A DNA stretch of 20,620 bases from Saccoglossus kowalevskii (Eukaryota; Hemichordata; Enteropneusta; Harrimaniidae), in assembly GCF_000003605.2 (NCBI RefSeq), contig NW_003135348.1, forward strand, positions 233,876 through 254,495, given 5' to 3'. Below are positions 9,341 to 19,374 of this stretch, piece after piece; position 1 is the first letter of the stretch; every line of letters starts with the position of its first letter. The translations under genes were made by a program, and so were the position numbers. The notes under the pieces were generated by a model. It was not told where the DNA came from, searched no databases, and saw only the letters and a program-made list of their open reading frames with translations.

Positions 9341-9698
9341 ATGCCCGCTGAAATTTTAGGCATCGTAATTATCGCTATCGGAGCGTATCTTATCTGTAAT
9401 TTGTGCAAAGAGTCGACAAGGAGAGACGAACAGTGGAACCAAAGTTTCAACCAGCGTCGAATGCAGACGACAAATCGGAATAACTTATCACACACGCCGC
9501 CGCCTTCGTATGACAGCCTATACCCGTACCCGGAAGTAGATAGCACACAAGAACCGTTCCCTCGCGGTTCTATGTCCAACTACCTCGGAGCTGGTTTCAC
9601 CTCTACATTTCGTGCGATTGCTGACCGGTTCACGGACATAAAGGAAGTCAGTAGAGCGTTGAAGAAAGCTGGACTTGAATCAAGTAACTTGATATTTG
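9341..9698 (+). CDS. Copine/RGLG-like gene exon 1: start, membrane segment, PPxY, domain entry
   Basis: Codes for residues 1-119 plus one base and ends at G|GTAAGT. It contains the hydrophobic N-terminus, a hydrophilic Gln/Arg/Asn-rich linker, [15 protein letters not shown], and the first helix of the copine domain. The open frame continues into the intron to 9838, but that extension is lost on splicing. Confidence 0.9.
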
Positions 9699-12600
9699 GT
9701 AAGTTCCATTATGAAATGGGGGGGGGGGCCTACTTTAAAAAAAAAAGTGATTGTCCCTCAACAACTGTGCTGTATATAAAGTGGATCTCAAATGAATCTG
9801 AATCTGCGCTTAATTTGTGCTCGCCCCTCCTGAAATAATACAAACTCACCATCATAGAAGAAATTTAAAGCTCCTCACTAAATAAAATTGATAGTTTATT
9901 GGTGCTTTTATGTGCATTAAAGAAAGTAAAGAAAAATCATTAAAAGAAAATTAAATTGTCCAATTGTGTAAATGAGTGCATTTGTCAACCATACCACAGT
10001 ATGGGATAGAGGGACTGTGATCTTACTTAATCTCTGTTGTAACTTCCTGTAAAAATGAGTGCCATTTAGGTGTTACAATTAGATACTTTTTCAGATATCG
10101 TCTTTAGTGTCTAAATAAAAAGTACTGTAGAATATACTTTACTTTAGCTGGAATTAATTTTCNNNNNNNNNNNNNNNNNNNNNNNNNNNNNNNNNNNNNN
10201 NNNNNNNNNNNNNNNNNNNNNNNNNNNNNNNNNNNNNNNNNNNNNNNNNNNNNNNNNNNNNNNNNNNNNNNNNNNNNNNNNNNNNNNNNNNNNNNNNNNN
10301 NNNNNNNNNNNNNNNNNNNNNNNNNNNNNNNNNNNNNNNNNNNNNNNNNNNNNNNNNNNNNNNNNNNNNNNNNNNNNNNNNNNNNNNNNNNNNNNNNNNN
10401 NNNNNNNNNNNNNNNNNNNNNNNNNNNNNNNNNNNNNNNNNNNNNNNNNNNNNNGAAAATAGCAAAAATTAATTCCAAGCGAAAATGAAGTATTTTACAG
10501 TAAGTAAATATGATGATAAAAATTATACTAGGTATAAATTTTTTTTTCAACTGATTGGGTGGTATCAGATTATATACCAAGCAAATTACCCCTCCCCTCC
10601 TCCTCCCCCTCCCCAAAATGTTTTGAATAAGAATTACTTGGGCATCGGAAAACAATTCATAATACAAAACTTTATACATCAAAATACCAGCATCTTTATC
10701 AAAACCTTTTTCTTGAAATAAACATTTGTTGTTTTGTTTACATGTATGGTTTTATTGATGACATATAATAATTAATAGCCTCTTAACCACTTGGTTGTTC
10801 GTCCTTGTTTGAATGTAGTCTGAAAACAGAGACCTGGTAGTTTCTCCTTGTGCACTTTTGAACTTGTATCTCATACATGCCTAGACCAGTTATGTTTAAA
10901 TTTTACACATGTATCGTTGTGCCATACAGACATGCATGCATGCATGTACGCATGCATTGTTTCATGATAGCTGTATGGTGACCATAATAATGTTGAAAAA
11001 AATGCATCAAAATCAGGCATTACTGCCATTCTGGAACCAGATTGTAGTAATTGGATGTACGAACAGCATTTCACTTTCGACTTGGTACATACATTGAACA
11101 TAGTGTAACCTTGATGCTTGTCATTTTTTTTTACATCTGATTATAAAAATGGTTGAATTGATGGACACCTTGTTTTAATGAATGTTATTTCAGAGCCATA
11201 TTTTTGACATGCATGTACCTTGACTGATTGAGTTTCTGATTCCAAATGACTGACTACCGATAGTTTAAGTTTTGTTTACAATAGTACTGATATTGACAAC
11301 AGCAACATTTTCTTGTTATTGTTTATTTCTAGGCATTGATTTCACTGCCAGTAATGATTGGCAAGGAGAGAACACATTTAATGGACACTGTTTACATTCT
11401 ATGTCAACAGGGCAACTGAATCCATATCAACAGGTGAGGGAACATACTAAATGGGTGATTTTCCGTTTATTTGCGAGATCTCACGAGTTGAGTGAAAACG
11501 CGTGTTGAACGTATGCCACAAAAATCAAAGTATTTGATTTTGAACTTGAATTTCTTTATTTTGTAGCTCACATCGAAAGGCCGATCTTTGACAGGGGAAT
11601 ATTGCGTTTGAATACCCTTACTTCATTATTAAGCATGGAAATATCCCCCAAAATATGTTCACGTTTGTCGAATCCCAAACGATGTTTGTCGCCTCTACAA
11701 TGTTATGACATTTGTTTGTTCTGTTTTTACGTTTGATTTATGCAAAACGTGGGATCTCACAGTGAACGGAAAATGGTCTATTAGGGCTGCACTATTTGAA
11801 ATGGGGAGGTAGGCTTGGAATATGATGTGTCAGCCATATTAAGATTGATGTTTGAAAATATTTTATAAATTTCCATAAAACCATTTATGCCTTCATGAAA
11901 TTCAGTATACCTTTTGCCCCAGTCTGATTAAAATAATATTTTGTTTGTTACATTTTTTTGTATTTACATATATATTTTTTAAAATGAACGTCTGACTTTG
12001 TTTGGGAGACAAAAACAAAATTCTAGCAATTAATGATTAAAACAAATATATATAAACAGTTTATTATAAAAAAAATAAAATGTTTTATTCAGATTGCTTT
12101 TTCCTCATAATATTGTTCATATAATCATGTTAAAACATTAAAAATTTCATATTCTGGGTACTGAGAATTGATAAGCTTAGACCAACATGCTGAACTTAAA
12201 TGGAACTATCTAGCAAATACTACGGTAATATTGTCTTATTAAAATTCGGAGGTTATTTGTTTTGACGCAGTAAGTGAAATAATAATGAGTCATCAGTGTG
12301 TGGGGACACTGAGTTATTTTTAGAAGTCGGTGTTAGTTGTGATGGTGTGAATATAAGTCAGTGACAGTTCAATAACCTTTACCGTGTATATCATGATGAA
12401 TATGTTTAATACATGCTCTCAAATAAAAACAGCTCATTAATTATTTCATTTTGAAAACAACAAGACAAATGGTATGGTACTACCGGTAGTACTGCATGTA
12501 ATTACCAACAAATCATTTTGGTTTTGATATCATTTACTGTAAAATATTTCTTCGCTTGTATTAATTCTTGCTATTTTTGCTGAAGGAATAATTCAGTGAA

Positions 12601-13905
12601 AAAATCCAGCGAATATACCTTTTTTCCTATATTTTACATTTGACTCGTCAAAAATCAGTGAAAATAAATTCCATACAAAACACCCAAAAAGTCTTTTAAT
12701 TGAAAATTAATTCCAGGTAAAATAAAGTATTTTATAGTAAGGTGCTTGGTCATCGTATCGCGTCTTGATGGATATGGGACTCATAGCAACATGTACAACG
12801 TACTGTATGTAAAAAACAATAAATGTTTACATGAAATTCAATCATGCACTGCGCGATGACGACCACCATTTAATAATCAAAGCAGTGTTAATAATAATTC
12901 TTTTTTTTTTGCTACCCAGGTAATTTCAATTTTAGGAGAAACATTGGCACCATTTGATGATGATGGATTAATTCCTGTGTTTGGTTTCGGAGACAAATCC
13001 ACTCGAGACAAACGGGTATTTCCATTCAAACAAGATGGTCTGTGTTTTGGTGTTCATGAAGTTCTTGAATGTTACAAGCAGATTAGTCAAAGTGTGAGTC
13101 TAAGCGGACCAACAAACTTCGCGCCTTTAATCCAACAAGCAGTAGAGATTGTTAAACAGACAAAATCAGTAAGTACACTTTTATGTAAGGTCCAATTAGT
13201 CGTCTTTTGTTTAAACAATATGAAACCAGACAACTATTTCTAGTATTATTGTTCTTTTGTTCCTTGATTTGTCTAAATCTAATTTTTTTTTTAATTTCTA
13301 TACTTCATTCATTGTAATTTTTGAAAGTGTTCCACTATACTAAGACCATTATTCCTTATCCTGCCAGTCCCATGTATACTTTTAATTGTCTCAACCAGAT
13401 TAGAGCTGAGTCTAAAGTGTTATCTGTCATCATAAAATATACCCCACAAATATAGCACCTCCTCATTAGAAGCCAAATGCATTTGTGCAAACTTTTCAGT
13501 ATTTTTGAGAAAACCTTCTGGACAATTCAAAAGTGTAAAAAAAAACTTCAATATTAGAAATATAAAGTTTAATTTATGATTCTTTTTCAGTACCACATAT
13601 TGGTAATTATTGCTGATGGTCAGGTAACCAGCGAACGGGCAACTAGAGCCGCCATTGTAGAAGCTTCCAATTACGCACTGTCAATTGTCATGGTAGGAGT
13701 TGGTGATGGTCCCTGGGACATGATGAAAGACTTTGATGAAATGTTGCCACGGAGACAATTTGATAATTTCCAGTTTGTTGACTTTCATAAAATTATGCAA
13801 AATTCAACCAGTCCTACGACAGCTTTTTCCTTGCATGCACTAATGGAAATACCTGACCAGTTTCTGGCAGTTAGAAATCTTGGTTTTCTTGATCAGGACG
13901 AGTGA
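9341..13905 (+). CDS. Copine/RGLG-like vWA protein with N-terminal membrane segment, four exons
   Basis: Joining 9341-9698, 11333-11433, 12920-13168 and 13591-13905 gives a continuous 340-residue frame. The start ATG has A at -3 and an in-frame TAA upstream at 9311. Residues 4-21 ([18 protein letters not shown]) form a hydrophobic membrane anchor followed by Cys22 and basic residues. P54-P55-S56-Y57 is a PPxY motif, the ligand of WW domains in NEDD4-type ligases. From about residue 90 comes a copine-type von Willebrand A domain: [20 protein letters not shown], then GIDFTASN with MIDAS residues D122, T124 and S126, then GPTNFAPLI (T218) and IIADGQVT (D245). The closest recalled relatives are plant RGLG ubiquitin ligases and animal RGLG-like proteins. 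No C2 domains are present, and the frame stops just after ALMEIPDQF...GFLDQDE with no RING finger. The role is unproven; a membrane-tethered metal-dependent adaptor is an inference. Confidence 0.92.
10122..10503. mobile_element. CTGTA-type MITE, copy 3, interrupted by assembly gap
   Basis: The left flank TACTGTAGAATATACTTTAC, TTTAGCTGGAATTAATTTTC and the right flank GAAAATAGCAAAAATTAATT, CCAAGCGAAAATGAAG, TATTTTACAGTA are the two terminal inverted repeats of this family. The interior is replaced by N. It lies in intron 1 of the copine/RGLG-like gene. Confidence 0.75.
10163..10454. other. Assembly gap (292 N)
   Basis: A run of N inside intron 1. Related elements in this window are about 205-215 bp in total, so about 125-130 bp would be expected between the flanking repeats. 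The gap size is therefore either an estimate or covers an enlarged or nested copy. Confidence 0.98.
10589..10614 (+). repeat. Polypyrimidine tract
   Basis: An uninterrupted 26-base C/T run (CCCCTCC/TCCTCC type) in intron 1. It is low-complexity sequence with no further sign of function. Confidence 0.7.
10931..10956. repeat. CATG/GCAT microsatellite
   Basis: A short self-complementary run CATGCATGCATGCATG, then TACGCATGCA. Because the unit is palindromic, both strands carry open frames rich in Met-His-Ala. These are artefacts. Confidence 0.75.
11333..11433 (+). CDS. Copine/RGLG-like gene exon 2: MIDAS motif
   Basis: A 101-base exon with acceptor TTTATTTCTAG and donor GTGAGG. It completes Gly120 and codes [33 protein letters not shown], the first half of the metal-ion-dependent adhesion site and the following loop. 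It leaves in phase 0. Confidence 0.93.
11453..11777. mobile_element. GAGATCTC-type MITE, copy A (intron 2)
   Basis: Terminal inverted repeats: the left reads ATTTTCCGTTTATTTGCGAG, ATCTCACG, and the right reads on the reverse strand ATTTTCCGTTCACTGTGAGA, TCCCACG. The interior includes GAACTTGAATTTCTTTATTT, GTAGCTCACATCGAAAGGCC and GGGGAATATTGCGTTT, shared in the same order and orientation with 18455-18788. It is non-coding. It begins about 20 bases after the exon 2 donor of the copine/RGLG-like gene. Confidence 0.75.
12535..12739. mobile_element. CTGTA-type MITE, copy 4 (inverted relative to copies 1 and 2)
   Basis: A TA-flanked element from TACTGTAAAATATTTCTTCG to AATAAAGTATTTTATAGTA. The internal blocks (TTCAGTGAAA, CCAGCGAATATACC, CAAAAATCAGTGAAAATAAA) are the reverse complement of those at 4517-4728. 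It lies in intron 2. The remaining intron 2 DNA is AT-rich and shows no other feature. Confidence 0.75.
12920..13168 (+). CDS. Copine/RGLG-like gene exon 3
   Basis: A phase-0 exon of 83 codons after acceptor TGCTACCCAG, ending at TCA|GTAAGT. It begins [30 protein letters not shown], and includes [17 protein letters not shown]. The PVFGFGD and GPTxFAP blocks are hallmarks of the copine-type vWA domain. A Met inside the exon (12944) is not the start. Confidence 0.94.
13591..13905 (+). CDS. Copine/RGLG-like gene exon 4 and stop
   Basis: The acceptor is TTCTTTTTCAG. It codes [60 protein letters not shown] and on to LGFLDQDE, then TGA. The ADGQVT, [11 protein letters not shown] and NFQFVDF blocks are conserved in copines and RGLG proteins. 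No RING finger follows, and none was seen in the sequence beyond. Confidence 0.94.
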   Translation, partial: YHILVIIADGQVTSERATRAAIVEASNYALSIVMVGVGDGPWDMMKDFDEMLPRRQFDNFQFVDFHKIMQNSTSPTTAFSLHALMEIPDQFLAVRNLGFLDQDE

Positions 13906-13976
13906 ATATTGATTTTAACTCCATCACTCTCCTGATACAGAAAAGAAAATGCATTTACAGTACCGATACTCCACTC

Positions 13977-13982
13977 AATAAA
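13977..13982 (+). terminator. Polyadenylation signal candidate
   Basis: AATAAA 72 bases after the stop codon of the copine/RGLG-like gene, the first such hexamer downstream. Further AATAAA-like hexamers exist in the AT-rich DNA beyond, so a longer 3'UTR is possible. Confidence 0.5.
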
Positions 13983-15245
13983 TCAAACAAATACAAAGTC
14001 TAAGGATGGATTATAAGATTAGGATTTCCATCAATATTTTGTGATGTATGATAAAGTTCCCTTTCTATGTGAGTTTCATGTATGTATCAATCAAATACAT
14101 TACTGAGCAGTGGTCGAATCACCATTTGCAATAGATGATGGGAAAGACTCCATAAACAGAAAGAAGCAAGGTTATCGCTCTATTCAAAACGGCCGAGATT
14201 TGAAAAACTGCTCAAATTTTATGGGTCAGTGAAAATCGCGACAATTTGTGGCAGTGATAATTACTCTGAGGTTCAATGACTCAGTGTCAGTGACACCTCA
14301 CAAAAATTGGATTTCATGAAAGCCATAAAATTTTCAAATCATACAAATTTCAAGGCGAGAAAATTACATGACTTGTAGATGAAAGCACATTAAAAAAAAG
14401 TGAGACAAACACTGACTACTAGTATTTCCCTCACGAGCTCATTTATTTGCATAACTTTTTTGTGAAGACCATCTCTCAATTTATCAAGCATGTGACAAAA
14501 ATTATTGGTGAGTAGAAGGAAAAGAAGATACTGGTATCCATGGCAACAATCATGTGTTTAACCTACCAGCATTTGTCTCCATCCTTGTTTCTATTCTGCT
14601 AAGTGATGTATATATCTACACTCATCAGGATCATAAAATAAAAATAATTTAAATATTTTTTTTTCTTGATTAAAAATTGATAAAATGAACTAAATTGAAA
14701 TGAAAGCTGACAAAGCATTACTGGCATTCTAAGCTTTATTATATACTTCTCATTTAATTTCAGCTAATCTCATTTTGTATAATGTTAATCTTTTCACCAA
14801 CGCTTTTCATTTTTCACAAAATAGTCTGCAGTTTCCTTCAGAAGATTAGGACAAACCATTATTTTGAGTAAACACTGAAAATGTTGTCTTTTGGCTCCAA
14901 AATTAGAGTTCATTTCCTAAAATATTGAAGAAGTATAAGAAAAAAGAGCAGAAAGTCTGGTGGTATTGGGATATCGAAAACTAAAATAAAGAGATTTACA
15001 TTAAAATGCAGTTGTAAATTGTCTGCAGTCTGCTAATAGAACAACATGTGAGTACAGGTTAGTGCACTAATTTCAGATTACCGAGGGATGTAGTTTATTT
15101 AACATTAAGAAACTTGAAATGTGATTTTAACATCACTGATACATGTGCATATGAATTTAGCGTCATGTCTCCAGAAATCCGCCTTGTCAATAGAGGGCAG
15201 TACAAATAGAACATCCTAATAGTAAGTTTGAACTTGAAGCTACAT
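13983..15245. other. 3' flank of the copine/RGLG-like gene, no gene seen
   Basis: AT-rich DNA with no open frame of interest, splice-bounded exon or RNA gene that I can recognise. Part may be 3'UTR if the first poly(A) signal is not used. Confidence 0.4.
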
Positions 15246-15460
15246 TCATAAATATTTATAATTTATTTTTGCTTGGAATTAATTTTTGCTATTTTCGCTG
15301 AGGGGATGATTCAGTGAAAATAAAATACACCTAATATACCTTTATTCCTATATTTCACATTCAACTTGTCAAAAATCAGTGAAAATAAATTCCGAACAAA
15401 ACTACCAAAAAATGTTTTCAGCGAAAATTAATTCCAGCTAAAATAAAGTATTTTACAGTA
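15246..15460. mobile_element. CTGTA-type MITE, copy 5
   Basis: The right end GAAAATTAATTCCAGCTAAA, ATAAAGTATTTTACAGTA is well preserved. The left end is decayed (TTTGCTTGGAATTAATTTTT, GCTATTTTCGCTG). The internal order matches the copy at 12535-12739. A further fragment of the right end (GTGAAAATAAGGTATTATAC, AGTA) is at about 16222-16246. Confidence 0.75.
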
Positions 15461-17191
15461 TAATATACAACATCCCTACTTAATCTGAAATGAGTGTATA
15501 CATCTAACTTAACATAATACAATTAAATAAATGATATTTAAAACTAATTGGTATAAAACAATGTATTTGACAATTTATTTTAGTGAGTTTATCAGTCATT
15601 ATTTTTTATTTTCAGTTATTGTTTTTATTTGATAATGTATTATTATGTTTTTTTCCACTTTTATATTCAACTGAATATAAGTTCAGTATACAGACCTGAA
15701 ATGTTCTTTGTAACAATTTTATATTCACTGTCCACTAATATTTATTATCTTATTTCCTATATATGCTAAAATAAAAACACCTTAATGAAGGGAAATAATT
15801 GCCTTCATATATGTAAATAATGGTTTAATTTTTAACAAAGACTTTAAAACTTTTATATAAACCAAAAATTATTCAAGTATTTTATTTGAAATATTCAAGA
15901 GTGAACAATATATTATTTCTATGTTTTGGTTGAAATTTGTTTTTAAACACAAGGGTTATTTTATTTACAATGATAGATGAAGTTGATAACTCAGTAACTG
16001 CCTACGATATCATTCAATAAACTCAAACGGTTTGAATAAATATAATTATGTATTGAATACAATTTGCATTTTTACACAAAATAAAAACAAAAAAAATTGT
16101 CATGCAAAATTGAATAAAAACGACAGTCCAAACTGAACAGTGAAAAATCGTTCCTTAATGAGAATACTATTTAAACACTCGTTAGTAATATATAGTAATA
16201 TAATGTGTGTGTCCACCTATGTGGTGAAAATAAGGTATTATACAGTACTAAGTAAAGTCAGTACCTTATCATTTGAATCCTGAATAAATACACAGCTGCT
16301 CATGTATCTGTCAACATATAATAAATGTGGTATTCTTTATTTATTGCAATTCAATGAAAATAAGATTGTGTTTTATTTTTACTTTTCATTTTCATTTATT
16401 TTTTCCTTCTCATTTTTTACTCCTTTGTGCAAAGCACAGCACACAATGGGCGTCTTTGCAGTTTGTTAGACTGGTTTTCTCAATGACAAATATTTTGTAC
16501 TACCGGTATTAAAGTAAAAAATCGTAAAAGTCAATGACTTGTGTCCAAATCATTAATTACGTAACGCTTTTAAAACAAATAAATATGATAATTGTTTTGA
16601 CTTTTAGATTGAATGCTGCAAACGACCATAATTAAGTGATTAATTGTAATGAGTTCAGCATATACATATATTGTTTTATGATTTATGAATGGTTCTGTTA
16701 TTTCTTCAAAACATGATTGATATACACTTCAATGGCCTTAGATGCGGATGATATCAATAATGACAACACCCCCACTAACCCCCAGATAACAACAAATATC
16801 CTGTTTTACCAAATATGTCTTGAATACATGTATATAATGTCCGAAATAAATAACACAGTTCCAACTTATTCACAAACAATATCAAGTTATTGCCTACCAA
16901 GATTGTCATCACTGATCATGGGATTGTGTGTTGACCAATAATATTAACTATACTATATCAATAGAATATGTTTACATTATAATGTTACATTGTATATTTA
17001 CATAAGGTGATGGTACCTTCAGTCATATCCCATTTCACATGTGTGGGCGAGCTAAACACAAGTATATAAATAGTAGAATACCTGATAGGTTTGTTCCAAG
17101 TGTATTATATATAATTTATTCTTCACTTTTAATCATATTTACTTATCACATGGTTTTATTCTGAAGTTCAATGCTAATGTTAGATCCAACA
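15461..17191. other. AT-rich non-coding stretch
   Basis: Very AT-rich, with homopolymer and TATATA runs and only short chance open frames (for example 16327-16512 and 16717-16941). No exon, RNA or complete element is recognised, apart from the terminal-repeat fragment near 16222-16246. Confidence 0.5.
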
Positions 17192-17332
17192 GCAAACTAG
17201 TCACTCTCCCTTGCAGAGTCTTCTCGACCTAGGGAGCCACAGAGAGCCGCAACTCGTGGGACATTCCCTAGCGACTACCTAGCTTAGTGATAAAAGACCC
17301 ATAGTCTCGGCGACGGAGAATGCAAACTAGTC
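17192..17332. mobile_element. GC-rich small element between 11-bp direct repeats
   Basis: GCAAACTAGTC occurs at 17192-17202 and again exactly at 17322-17332, enclosing 119 bp of distinctly GC-richer DNA. The insert begins ACTCTCCCTTGCAGAGTC. Its other end, read on the reverse strand, is ATTCTCCGTCGCCGAGAC, an imperfect inverted repeat (about 13 of 18 match). Terminal inverted repeats plus a 9-11-bp target duplication suggest a Mutator-like MITE. A SINE with a long duplication is an alternative. Confidence 0.55.
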
Positions 17333-17897
17333 TGACATTATGAACATGTACTGTAAAATGAAATTATTATAGCATGTTATTATTGCTAATTAGCTTATTC
17401 GTAATAATAATAGCTAATTTAATTTGATAAAATTGCGTGTATCTGTTTCAATGTGTTTTACATTATTACATGTACTAGTATAATTAATCTGAGGCATAGT
17501 ATGTTTATTGTACTACCGCTACATTATCTAGGAGGTCGAACATTACTTTATATCTTTATTGTTATTTACATTTAAACAAACCTATATAGGGGATATTAAA
17601 AGTGTGCAATATCTACTACGGTAGCACTGATACTTGTGACATATTGCCCTTATTAGAGTATGCCCTAGCTTTAGTACCGGTAATTACTAGTATTCTTGAT
17701 AACCAGCAAGACAATCCTTCAGTAAAATGTGGCTGAAATATTCGACAGTATCTGGTAGAAGTATTTTAAATGTGAATTTGCTGTGAAGATTCGGAATTAA
17801 AATCATCTATGATGTCATGCAGTCATGTAGAAATTCGACCACACACCTAAGTATGAAGCAGACTCTATAAATCACAGGCCTTAGAAATACAAGGTAT

Positions 17898-18293
17898 AAC
17901 ACTACGATAAAGACTTTCTATTTTCGACATTGTGAATTTCTTTCGTTTTTTTGGGAGAAAAAATCCTGGAAAAAAATGATTTTGACAAGATAATTTAGAA
18001 ATTTGTATTAAGAATAATTCATAACGAAATATATTTCCTATATAATTTTCAGAATTACCGATTATTCAAGAATATTACAGAAGGATAATTTGCTATATTC
18101 TTTATATTTTTCCTTTTTTTCTTGAATTATGACTGAAAGAAGGTGAATTAAATTACAAACTATGTAGTGTGTTCAACAACTCATTTATGAACAATAACTT
18201 TAATAAATATGACTTTACTCTGTAAAAATACTGTATTTTTTCTGCATAAAAACGAAAAAAATGTCGAAAACGGAAAGACTTTATCGTAATGTT
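17898..18293. mobile_element. MITE-like element with about 30-bp terminal inverted repeats
   Basis: The left end reads ACTACGATAAAGACTTTCTA, TTTTCGACATTG. The right end, on the reverse strand, reads ATTACGATAAAGTCTTTCCG, TTTTCGACATTT, followed on both sides by a TTCGTTT block. The interior of about 320 bp is AT-rich and non-coding. No clear target duplication could be assigned. Confidence 0.65.
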
Positions 18294-18454
18294 GCCTGTG
18301 TCTAAATATATCATTAAAATATAATCACTAAATTGGTGGAAATTATATCATCAATACATAAAATGAAACGATTTGACGTACTTGTACCCTTTCAATTTCT
18401 CTAAAACTCATTCATGTCAACCACAAAATAAATCGTAATACATAAAACAATGAA

Positions 18455-18788
18455 GGTGATTTTCGGTTCAACTGCGAGATCTCGCGAGTTGCCTGAAAGA
18501 CGCACGTCGAACGTTTGTCGCAAAATATGAACGATTTGATTTTGAACTCGAATTTCTTTATTTCGTAGCTCACATCGAAAGGCCGGTCTTTAATAGGGGA
18601 ATATTGCGTTTTATTACCCTTACTTCATCGAAATTTACCATCATCAAATGTGTACGGCACATTATTGAGGGTCGAAATATCCCCAACAAATACTTTCGCG
18701 TTTGTCGTCGCTATCACACTATGACCTTTGTTTGCCCTGTTTTTACGTTCGATTTCACGCATAACGCGGGATCTCGCAATGTATGGGG
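18455..18788. mobile_element. GAGATCTC-type MITE, copy B
   Basis: A second copy of the element at 11453-11777, about 7 kb away in the same orientation. It shares TGCGAGATCTC, GATTTTGAACTCGAATTTCT, GTAGCTCACATCGAAAGGCC and GGGGAATATTGCGTTT, and ends with CGCGGGATCTCGCA. The right terminal repeat has decayed outside GGGATCTCGCA. The differences look mostly like CG to TG/CA transitions, with copy B keeping more CG. The open frames on both strands here are chance. Confidence 0.75.
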
Positions 18789-19229
18789 GCTTTGAGTTAT
18801 TTCCGATAGACATGCTCTTATGGTATAGTTTCCATTTGCAAAAATTGATAACAATTTCAATTTATACCCAAATCAAAACTTAATATTATGTGTAATAATA
18901 ATAATCTTTATCGCATAATCGTATCCTTATTTGGATAATGACTCAAAAAAAGAAATTTAGATTTTAGAATTTTTAGAAAAAGATGAAAAACTGAGGAAGT
19001 AACACAATGGAAGCGCTAAAATTGAAAAGAATAATAAAAATAAAAAATAAAAATACCCCCGGTAGTTTATTTAATTAGGGGCAGCTTGTAATTTTTTTAA
19101 ATGATTTTCTCTGGCACTGAAACAATTATAGATGTAACTTGGTAGTTTTTGTTAATTTTTGGCTGTTATTGCTTGTTAGCATTGTAATCAATTTATTGGT
19201 ATTAGTGTGTTGCAATGTATTAAATTTAT
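18789..19229. other. AT-rich non-coding stretch
   Basis: No feature is recognised apart from A-rich and T-rich runs. Confidence 0.4.
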
Positions 19230-19374
19230 TTCTTTCAACATTTCAGTTCTCTCATTTTCATACAGCTTGCATTCAAGTAAGAATTTGCATTTCGTCTCCA
19301 ATCTCATTTTGGTCGCAAGCAGTGCACTTTCTGCTACCACTGCAAGGAATTTATCGCTGAGAGCTCCATTGCAA
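19230..19374 (-). pseudogene. Non-LTR retrotransposon polyprotein, extreme C-terminus (frameshifted)
   Basis: Two minus-strand frames together show the cysteine-rich tail found at the end of many non-LTR retrotransposon reverse-transcriptase proteins. One frame reads RKCTACDQNEIGDE (C-x2-C with the E-x-E stretch). After a frameshift another reads FLLECKLYENERTEMLKEIN. In intact elements this region reads roughly C-x2-C ... E-HFL--C--Y---R. Here it is broken, and it is separated from the upstream part (19754-20044) by about 380 bp of foreign DNA. Confidence 0.6.

Noticed and set aside
9244-9579. 111-codon minus-strand open frame
   Set aside because: It is the antisense shadow of exon 1 of the copine/RGLG-like gene.
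10104-10682. Long minus-strand open frame
   Set aside because: It is open only because it runs through the N gap.
13906-16000. Possible RING-finger exon downstream of the copine/RGLG-like gene
   Set aside because: No C-x2-C...C-x-H pattern was seen on the plus strand, and exon 4 ends in a clean stop followed by a poly(A) signal.
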